Below are positions 1-4,300 of a DNA stretch of 8,864 nt, one piece after another (within the stretch, counting starts at the first letter, position 1; the number at the start of each line of letters is the position of its first letter). Below the pieces are notes generated by a model. It saw only the letters and a program-made list of their open reading frames with translations. It was not told where the DNA came from and did not search any database. Both the position numbers and the translations under genes were made by a program. Source of the stretch: Eubacterium sp. (GTDB lineage Bacteria; Bacillota_A; Clostridia; Peptostreptococcales; Anaerovoracaceae); NCBI GenBank assembly GCA_021769545.1, contig JAETSS010000040.1, positions 1 through 8,864 of the forward strand, read 5' to 3'.

Positions 1-311
1 ACGGCCTCGATAGCCTGCATCATCCCACACAGGCCGTCCGTGCAGAACAGATATACATCCAAAACGCCCCTGCTTTTGAGGTCATTCAGCACATTCAGCC
101 AGAATTTGCTGTTTTCATGCTCTCCGATCCAGACTCCCAGGATGTCCTTCCTGCCATCCATGGTGACACCCAGCACCACATAGGCTGCTTTGGTCACGTA
201 CCGCCGGTCTTCCCGAACCTTGTAGTGAATGGCGTCCATGATCTCCGTCGTGCTGGTGAAGTGCTGGCTCTGAACGTATTCCTTCAACAAATCCTGTGGT
301 ACTGGCTGCAT
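1..311 (-). pseudogene. IS256-family transposase, internally deleted and cut by the window edge
   Basis: Translation from the ATG at 311 gives about 103 residues. The start MQPVPQDLLKEYVQSQ followed by FTSTTEIM is the typical beginning of an IS256-family (mutator, DDE) transposase. At residue 25 it runs straight into MDAIHYKVRED, the segment carrying the first catalytic Asp (D26 here). WIGEHENSKFWLNVLNDLK and CTDGLCG with the second catalytic Asp then follow. In intact relatives of roughly 400 residues the first Asp lies well over 100 residues from the N-terminus, so the DNA-binding region seems to be missing. The junction keeps the frame and falls on ATGGACGCC, which could be a short shared repeat used for the deletion. 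An AAGGAG Shine-Dalgarno at 321-326 lies 9 nt before the ATG, and an in-frame stop at 345-347 rules out a longer N-terminus. The third catalytic residue (Glu) is outside the window. Such a product is unlikely to transpose by itself. Confidence 0.8.
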
Positions 312-412
312 AATCTTCGTCTCCTTCGTCTTGAATGTTTGCTCTCATTCTTGACTTAGTCGAAGATTTTCATACTGTCGAGGAACGTCGATTACACAGA
401 ATTTTCTGCGGT
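1..412 (-). mobile_element. Partial IS256-family insertion sequence (upstream end)
   Basis: The segment holds the start of an IS256-family transposase gene plus about 100 nt of upstream sequence that should contain the terminal inverted repeat; the other end of the element lies beyond position 1. The outer boundary near 412 is a guess. The stretch 385-412 contains an imperfect hairpin (CAGAA-TT-TTCTG) next to ATTACACAG, a composition that resembles IS256-type ends, but the opposite end is not visible to pair with it. The pentamer GTCGA occurs three times between 359 and 391 (359, 377, 387), possibly subterminal transposase sites, although this could be chance. The nearest gene, tnpV, ends at 435, so the element appears to have landed just downstream of it. 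Confidence 0.6.
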
Positions 413-434
413 CTCGCCGATAACGGGATTTCGT

Positions 435-806
435 TTAAGCATATACAAGTTCGGTTAAAATAATTTCCTCCGCACGGTTACGGATACTGTTCATACGGCG
501 CACCCATTCTATTTGATCTGCCGCTTTGAGTGCTTCGGTTACCCCTTCCTGCTTTGCCATATCGGAAACGATGTTTTCAATGCGCTCGTTGCAGGCTTGA
601 TCGATTTCGACTAAATGCTTGAACAGCATTCCCTCCAGCACATAGTTGTTGTAGAGGATTTTACGGTACTCTTTCAGATAGCTGCGGCGCATACGCCCGT
701 ATTTGCCAATCTGATAATTGCCGGTGTCTGGCAGGGCAAGGTTAGGAATAAGATAATCGCCCACTTGACGATATGTACCTCCCATTTCTTCAAAGATGGA
801 TTTCAT
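435..806 (-). CDS. tnpV: TnpV family transposon-encoded protein
   Basis: This 123-residue protein begins MKSIFEEMGGTYRQVGDYL and continues with IPNLALPD, YQIGKYGRMRRSYLKEYR and a helical, charged second half. That is the standard layout of TnpV, a small protein named from Tn4451-type mobilisable transposons and widespread in integrative elements of Clostridia. Its biochemical role is not established; it is not the recombinase. The length matches the family and no frameshift is seen. A clear AAGGAG lies about 8 nt before the ATG. No tnpX-type serine recombinase, relaxase or other element gene is visible beside it, so here it is an orphan, bounded on one side by IS256 debris and on the other by the surface-protein locus. 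Assignment rests on recognising the N-terminal half. Confidence 0.85.
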   Translation of the reverse strand: MKSIFEEMGGTYRQVGDYLIPNLALPDTGNYQIGKYGRMRRSYLKEYRKILYNNYVLEGMLFKHLVEIDQACNERIENIVSDMAKQEGVTEALKAADQIEWVRRMNSIRNRAEEIILTELVYA

Positions 807-839
807 AGAATACAGCTCCTTTTGTGTTGATTTTCAGCG

Positions 840-872
840 GTTATAAGGCTTTTTTGACTCCTTTCTTATAAC
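840..872. repeat. Inverted repeat upstream of tnpV
   Basis: An 8-bp perfect inverted repeat, GTTATAAG (840-847) and CTTATAAC (865-872), is separated by 17 nt. On the minus strand the spacer contains AAAGGAGTC, a Shine-Dalgarno-like string with no gene after it. It could be an operator, part of a leader hairpin for tnpV, or a relic of a lost leader ORF. The rest of the 807-933 gap shows no recognisable gene and no convincing terminator for the peptidase gene ending at 934. Confidence 0.4.
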
Positions 873-933
873 TGCTTTTCAATTTACCACAAATGAGCCG
901 CAGTCATATGTATTAGGTGGCAGAAACTACCCT

Positions 934-1386
934 TTACATATTAACTCTTGGTATGGAAAGTATCACCTTTCCCTTGACTGCTTCTATGTTTATAGGCTCA
1001 TCCGACGTATTGTTGGCATCACCCTTTGTGATGAGGGTATCGCCGTGTTTCTCTATGATCCGGTGTACTACCATCGAGCTTCCGCTATCGTAAACCACGA
1101 TAGCGTTTATGTCGTAGCTTCCTGACTCATGGACGATAATAACGTCGTTTACGCTCAGTGCCGGTTCCATACTGCCTGAAAGCACTACCGCCGTGCCGTA
1201 ACCAAAGGGCATGGGGAGCTTATTGCCTGCAAGGCTGTTGGCGTTTGTAAGGTAAACACTTAATCCCAACAGGATTCCCAGAACCACAAGGAGTATCCGT
1301 CTTATCAGAGCAGGATATTTATTTTTTCTATGTCTTTCTTTCATAAGCATAATTTTGCTATCGATACGTTTCTGCGGATCGATCAT
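934..1386 (-). CDS. Short SipW/ER-type signal peptidase I (family S26B)
   Basis: The 150-residue product has a basic N-terminus, one membrane helix at about 27-46, and an extracytoplasmic catalytic domain. The catalytic Ser is in SGSMEP (S72). The usual Lys of bacterial signal peptidases is replaced by His in VVHR (H108), and an Asp follows in KGDANN (D123). This Ser/His/Asp set defines the ER/SipW branch, which removes signal peptides from TasA and camelysin-like exported proteins. The protein ends about 27 residues after the Asp box and lacks the C-terminal membrane helix of the other peptidase in this locus. Its start overlaps the end of the anchored TasA-like gene by 29 nt and has no proper Shine-Dalgarno, pointing to translational coupling. 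ATG codons at 1350 and 1344 are alternative starts just after the upstream stop (1358), also without Shine-Dalgarno. The probable substrate is the neighbouring TasA-like protein (inference). Confidence 0.9.
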   Translation of the reverse strand: MIDPQKRIDSKIMLMKERHRKNKYPALIRRILLVVLGILLGLSVYLTNANSLAGNKLPMPFGYGTAVVLSGSMEPALSVNDVIIVHESGSYDINAIVVYDSGSSMVVHRIIEKHGDTLITKGDANNTSDEPINIEAVKGKVILSIPRVNM

Positions 1387-2539
1387 CTTTTCTGCTGCGC
1401 TTCGGCGTGAAGATAATAAAAAGCAGCATTATCAGCGAAGCCCCAAGCAGTACTATCCACAGCATGTGTCCGCTATCGCCTGTTTTAGGAGATAAAAGTC
1501 CGCCGTCAAGGTTATCACCGTGATTATTTCCCTGATTGTCTCCCAGAGTATCGCCATTGTTGCCTCCCGGACTACTTGGATCAGTTTGATTGCTTGGATC
1601 AATCGGTTTGCTTGGGTCGCTCGGATCAGTCGGGTCAGTTTGATCACTTGGATCAATCGGTTTGCTTGGATCGCTCGGATCAGTCGGGTCAGTTTGATCA
1701 CTTGGATCGATCGGTTTGCTTGGATCGCTCGGATCAGTCGGGTCAGTTTTATCGCTTGGATCAATCGGTTTGCTTGGGTCGCTTGGATCAGTCGGATCAG
1801 TTTGAGGATCGATCTCGGTGGCCGTGGTTTTAATTACAATGGTAAATGTCAACTCATCCTTATTGCCGGCCAAAGTATCCCGAGCATCATCACCGCTTTC
1901 GTAAGGCCACATCCAGTCAAGCGTATAATATGCAAATCTGCCTGCTTCCAGCGTTATTAAATCCTCAGTCTTATCAAGGGAAGCGACATCTACATAGGAA
2001 TCATCAGAATCGGTAACCCATTTCTCATCGTAGCGGTTCACTCTGCCTTTTATGGGGACAGAAAAGCCCGCGGGCGTAAAATATGCATCTACATCGACGC
2101 TGCATTCAAGTGCAACGTCACCCGTGTTCTTAAGCTTGAATGTATACGAATTTTCCGTGCCCGGTGCAATGATCTTATCTTTATCCGCGCTTTCTGCCGT
2201 GACGATCTGTTGTCCGTTTTCGTATGATATTTTGAATATTTCCACCTCGGTACTTGTGGTCCAGACCACATTATCGTCATCTACCTCAAAGGATGGATTC
2301 GTTTGTCCACCATCAGTAGCAGATCCACTGTCCGATGAGACAGCCACATTCCGTGCGAGATTATTTTGATTTGAATCGTTCAGCGTGCTGTTGTACGCAA
2401 CAAGCGGGATAGCACCGCTGTCGTCGGGCGTGAATGAAAGCATACGGTCCGCCAGAACTACCGTGCTGACGCAGATAAATATCAACAGTGCAATCACTGA
2501 CCGCCATATCCACGCATTTCGTCTGTTTTTATGTTTCAT
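1358..2539 (-). CDS. Wall-anchored TasA-like surface protein with DP-rich repeats and SPKTG tail
   Basis: From the ATG at 2539 this is 393 residues. A signal peptide (basic MKHKNRR, hydrophobic 13-29, likely cleavage after VVLA at 30) precedes a TasA/camelysin-like region. Recognisable parts are IAPGTENSYTFKLKNTGDV (124-142) and a tail pattern W-x-W-P-Y-E-S-G-D-D (209-218), then DTLAG and TFTIVIKTTATEID. Residues 247-318 are four 18-residue Asp/Pro/Ser repeats, then a Gly/Asn/Asp-rich stretch. The sorting signal is SPKTGD (350-355), a membrane helix (359-378) and the tail KRSRKDDR. A canonical sortase site would be LPxTG; (S/P)PxTG is the site known for Clostridioides difficile sortase B. The ATG at 2539 is preferred over an in-frame one at 2644 because the latter lies inside a terminator hairpin, while 2539 has AGAGG 10 nt upstream. 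Likely role: wall-linked base or partner of the TasA-like protein encoded upstream (inference). No sortase gene is nearby. Confidence 0.82.
   Translation of the reverse strand: MKHKNRRNAWIWRSVIALLIFICVSTVVLADRMLSFTPDDSGAIPLVAYNSTLNDSNQNNLARNVAVSSDSGSATDGGQTNPSFEVDDDNVVWTTSTEVEIFKISYENGQQIVTAESADKDKIIAPGTENSYTFKLKNTGDVALECSVDVDAYFTPAGFSVPIKGRVNRYDEKWVTDSDDSYVDVASLDKTEDLITLEAGRFAYYTLDWMWPYESGDDARDTLAGNKDELTFTIVIKTTATEIDPQTDPTDPSDPSKPIDPSDKTDPTDPSDPSKPIDPSDQTDPTDPSDPSKPIDPSDQTDPTDPSDPSKPIDPSNQTDPSSPGGNNGDTLGDNQGNNHGDNLDGGLLSPKTGDSGHMLWIVLLGASLIMLLFIIFTPKRSRKDDRSAETYR
1361..1492 (-). other. Cell-wall sorting signal (variant SPKTG)
   Basis: The region encodes the C-terminal 44 residues of the anchored protein. 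It consists of SPKTGD, a short linker, a hydrophobic helix of about 20 residues and a positively charged 15-residue tail. The three-part layout is diagnostic for sortase substrates. The first motif position is Ser rather than Leu, which points to a class B-like or other non-A sortase elsewhere in the genome. The tail is longer than usual, and its last codons also contain the start codon of the downstream peptidase gene. Confidence 0.8.
1586..1801 (-). repeat. Four tandem 54-bp repeats (18-residue Asp/Pro spacer)
   Basis: Exactly four 54-bp units occupy this span inside the anchored surface-protein gene, followed by a partial fifth unit reading TDP. The protein unit is TDPTDPSDPSKPIDPSD plus K or Q; the fourth unit has N for the last D. 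The copies differ mostly by A/G or C/T changes at third codon positions, so they are near-identical but not freshly copied. The unit length is a multiple of three, so gain or loss of copies changes spacer length without breaking the frame. Such acidic, proline-rich stretches usually form extended stalks that carry a domain across the cell wall. Confidence 0.95.
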
Positions 2540-2567
2540 GACGTCAAAACCTCTGTTTAGTTTTTTA

Positions 2568-2596
2568 ATGTTAGTTTCGAGCTTTTCAAAAAACAA
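2568..2596 (-). promoter_or_regulatory. Weak candidate promoter for the anchored protein gene
   Basis: On the minus strand TTGTTT (2591-2596) and TAACAT (2568-2573) are 17 nt apart. They match the sigma-A consensus at 3 of 6 and 4 of 6 positions. The placement, after the terminator and about 30 nt before the start at 2539, is right, but the match is poor and the region is AT-rich, so chance is a real alternative. Read-through from the upstream promoter is the other way to express this gene. Confidence 0.25.
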
Positions 2597-2617
2597 AATA
2601 TTTTTGTCCTTTGAAAA
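2583..2617. repeat. AT-rich inverted repeat downstream of the terminator
   Basis: The outer arms TTTTCAAA (2583-2590) and TTTGAAAA (2610-2617) and the inner arms ACAAAA (2593-2598) and TTTTGT (2602-2607) enclose a 3-nt loop, with a 2x2 internal mismatch between them. It overlaps the weak -35 candidate, so it could be an operator. It could also be an auxiliary hairpin behind the GC-rich terminator, or low-complexity coincidence. Confidence 0.4.
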
Positions 2618-2658
2618 ACTTAAAATCCGCCTGCGCCGTGCCATGACAGGCGCAGGCG
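2613..2658 (-). terminator. Hairpin terminator or attenuator after the TasA-like gene
   Basis: A perfect 10-bp GC-rich stem, CGCCTGCGCC on the minus strand (2658-2649) and its complement (2637-2628), has an 11-nt loop. On the minus strand it is followed by GATTTTAAGTTTTTC. The T tract is interrupted, so termination may be incomplete. It begins 37 nt after the stop of the TasA-like gene (2695) and lies upstream of the anchored-protein gene. It is therefore well placed to reduce transcription of the anchor and second peptidase relative to the first two genes. Confidence 0.8.
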
Positions 2659-2694
2659 AAAAGATTTCAGTAAGACAATATGATCCAGTAAAGG

Positions 2695-3438
2695 TTAGTC
2701 GATCTGGGTCGCGGTGACAGTGATTTTGAATGTGATGTTTCCCAGAGTATCAGCGTTACCCATAGCAGTATCAGTTGCATCCTGTGCTGTCCTCTCATCT
2801 ATGTCTGTAGTTGTAGGATCATCATCTGTAGTTTTAAATTCCCACACCCAACCGATTTCGTATTTGTTGGCAGTATTGGCAAAAGCAGCAGGTAATTCAC
2901 CAGCATTATATTTTGCAACACCAGTATTACCAGTAGCATCTCCAGACAGTTTCTTTATTGCTTTCAATAAATCATCAACGGTGTTATATGTAGTAGCAGT
3001 AGTAACGTTTTTGTCATCTGTAACCTTCAAAGTCCACTTGAAATTAGGATTAGCATCCAGTGAAGCATAATTACCTGTAATATCAGGAGTTACTGAAAAT
3101 TCATATGCAACCTCAGGAGCTTTTATTTTATCAGTTTGATAATTCTTATAGCCATAACCAAAAGAAAACTCGGTAGTCTTCGATGTACCTGGAGCAATTA
3201 CATTCTCATTGTTACTACTCTTTACAGTCGTCTTATTATCAGCATTTTTATATTCCCCATCAAACAAATCAATATCAATCGAAGCAGCCTTATCAAATCC
3301 CCAATAAGCCACCCGGGCACTATCACTGCCTTCTGCACTCGTAATATACTTAGCAAACGTCCCCGAAATAATGCACGTGGTAAGGAGAACCAGCACTAAC
3401 AGAGCCGAAGCAGTCCTCATCATTACATTTTTCTTCAT
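2695..3438 (-). CDS. Secreted TasA-like protein with SipW-dependent signal peptide
   Basis: This is 247 residues from the ATG at 3438, chosen because AAAGGAG sits 8 nt before it; the ATG at 3474 would add 12 residues and lacks such a site. The signal peptide MKKNVMMR plus a hydrophobic core ends in SGTFA-KYITSAEGSDSARVA. The likely cut is after A29, matching B. subtilis TasA (GTWA-AFND), which SipW processes. The mature part is acidic and Asn/Thr-rich, without a wall-anchoring tail or membrane helix. IAPGT (81-85) and the ending W-V-W-E-F (197-201), DT-x-x-G, TFKITVTATQID match features of the anchored protein in this locus, so the two are related. B. subtilis TasA forms extracellular matrix fibres; a similar structural role is inferred. 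It follows the 209-residue peptidase gene with a 53-nt gap and no terminator, so it is co-transcribed. Base composition is visibly more AT-rich than gyrA. Confidence 0.82.
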   Translation of the reverse strand: MKKNVMMRTASALLVLVLLTTCIISGTFAKYITSAEGSDSARVAYWGFDKAASIDIDLFDGEYKNADNKTTVKSSNNENVIAPGTSKTTEFSFGYGYKNYQTDKIKAPEVAYEFSVTPDITGNYASLDANPNFKWTLKVTDDKNVTTATTYNTVDDLLKAIKKLSGDATGNTGVAKYNAGELPAAFANTANKYEIGWVWEFKTTDDDPTTTDIDERTAQDATDTAMGNADTLGNITFKITVTATQID

Positions 3439-3491
3439 ATCATAAACTCCTTTCCGAATATATTCTACGATCATTAAGTAATATACTTCGT

Positions 3492-4121
3492 TTATTCATC
3501 CCTTCTCGCTCTTTCGGCTTTGAGAGCCTCAAGCTCGGCAAGCAGGGCTTCTGCATCGTTTTTGTTTTTCCTGTCATATATGCGTCGGCGGATTATATCG
3601 TAGCCCACAAGCAGAATGATAGGTATGATCACGCAGACAACAAGTCCCGTCTTGGTCTGCATAAACATGGCGATATTTCCTGCTCCTGCAATGCACATCT
3701 TGTATATACCTACAAGATTTTCGGCAGGTACAAGGTCCTTATCCTCGGTATTGTTATTATCGCCTTTTGTCCTGAAAAACAGCCTGCCGTCTTCATTGAC
3801 TATCTCAATGACACGGTGGGTAACGATGCTGGTACCGTCACCTGCCGGATCAAAGAATGCGATGATATCGTTTTCTTTAACACTTCCGGCATCGATGGTG
3901 TGACATATGATCAGGTCGCCGCTCTCGATTTCGGGATTCATGGAATCCGTAAGCACAATCATCGGCAGATATCCACCGACGTTAGGCACTTCGCTTTTGT
4001 TGACACTGCTCTTGATTATCAAGGTAATATTGATCACTAAAACGGGGATCAATATTATACAGAGAGCAACACCTATTACCGAAAAAATTTTATGTGATGT
4101 CGATGTTTTTTCTTTAGCCAT
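3492..4121 (-). CDS. SipW/ER-type signal peptidase I (family S26B), two membrane helices
   Basis: This 209-residue enzyme has an N-terminal membrane helix (about 13-36), an external catalytic domain, a second helix (about 159-174) and a charged C-terminal tail with heptad-like EALLAELEALKAE, perhaps a short coiled coil. The active site is Ser in LTDSMNP (S60), His in VTHRV (H102) and Asp in KGDNNN (D121), the ER/SipW arrangement rather than the Ser/Lys dyad of housekeeping signal peptidase I. The family processes TasA-type proteins, and the next gene encodes exactly such a substrate. It is the first gene after a strong sigma-A promoter. GGAG lies 7 nt before the ATG. Its sequence is only distantly similar to the 150-residue peptidase in this locus, so they are not a recent duplication. 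Confidence 0.9.
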   Translation of the reverse strand: MAKEKTSTSHKIFSVIGVALCIILIPVLVINITLIIKSSVNKSEVPNVGGYLPMIVLTDSMNPEIESGDLIICHTIDAGSVKENDIIAFFDPAGDGTSIVTHRVIEIVNEDGRLFFRTKGDNNNTEDKDLVPAENLVGIYKMCIAGAGNIAMFMQTKTGLVVCVIIPIILLVGYDIIRRRIYDRKNKNDAEALLAELEALKAERARRDE

Positions 4122-4149
4122 ATATTTTCTCCGTGCTGTTTTTTATATA

Positions 4150-4161
4150 CCTAAATATAGG
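4150..4161. promoter_or_regulatory. Palindrome at the predicted transcription start
   Basis: CCTA-AATA-TAGG sits about 7 nt downstream of the -10 box, overlapping the expected start site of the surface-protein operon. This position suits a repressor operator. In the RNA the flanking GTGC and GCAC (further toward the gene) could also pair to enclose a small leader hairpin. No known regulator site is recognised. Confidence 0.35.
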
Positions 4162-4167
4162 CACTTT

Positions 4168-4196
4168 ATTATATCACCCCTAAAAATATTCTTCAA
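4168..4196 (-). promoter_or_regulatory. Sigma-A promoter of the surface-protein operon
   Basis: On the minus strand TTGAAG (4191-4196), exactly 17 nt, then TATAAT (4168-4173), with TG one base before the -10 box (extended -10). The match is 4 of 6 and 6 of 6. It lies 47 nt before the start of the 209-residue peptidase and just after the trpS terminator, so it marks the start of a separate transcription unit. Confidence 0.85.
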
Positions 4197-4203
4197 TAAT
4201 TTC

Positions 4204-4219
4204 ATTACATATTTGTAAT
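4204..4219. promoter_or_regulatory. Palindrome just upstream of the -35 box
   Basis: ATTACA-TATT-TGTAAT is a perfect 6-bp inverted repeat with a 4-nt centre, ending 8 nt upstream of the -35 hexamer. The size and location suit a dimeric activator or a repressor; an AT-rich UP-element is the simpler alternative. The cognate regulator is not in the window. Confidence 0.4.
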
Positions 4220-4227
4220 TTTTTGAA

Positions 4228-4282
4228 AGCAAATAAAATAAAAAACTGCACATCCTTTGCATATTTTACAAAGGACGCGCAG
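4228..4282 (-). terminator. Rho-independent terminator after trpS
   Basis: A 14-bp stem (4269-4282 with 4246-4259, including two G-U pairs) has a 9-nt loop and is followed on the minus strand by TTTTTTATTTTATTT. It starts 18 nt after the trpS stop codon and separates the gyrB-gyrA-trpS unit from the surface-protein operon. Confidence 0.93.
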
Positions 4283-4300
4283 CCACATGTATCTTCTATT

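Noticed and set aside
115..348. A 77-residue minus-strand open frame overlapping the transposase start
   Set aside because: It is out of frame with the recognisable IS256 transposase sequence, which reads from the ATG at 311 with a proper AAGGAG.
1586..1801. Regularly spaced repeats that might suggest a CRISPR array
   Set aside because: The units are contiguous, with no unique spacers, and they encode a clean 18-residue protein repeat.
1520..1960. Long plus-strand repeat-containing open frames opposite the anchored protein gene
   Set aside because: The 54-bp repeat is divisible by three and lacks stops in several frames, so it creates open frames on both strands. No ribosome site or recognisable protein supports them.
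2540..2644. A 35-residue N-terminal extension of the anchored TasA-like protein from the ATG at 2644
   Set aside because: That ATG lies in the loop of the GC-rich terminator hairpin and has no ribosome site. The extension precedes a normal signal peptide, whose own ATG at 2539 has AGAGG at good spacing.
3439..3474. A 12-residue extension of the TasA-like protein from the ATG at 3474
   Set aside because: The AAAGGAG that should serve as ribosome site lies inside this extension, and the signal peptide begins naturally at MKKN.
4122..4300. A small RNA or riboswitch in the gap between trpS and the surface operon
   Set aside because: The gap is accounted for by the trpS terminator, the promoter and a leader of about 40 nt. 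No conserved riboswitch or T-box elements are visible.
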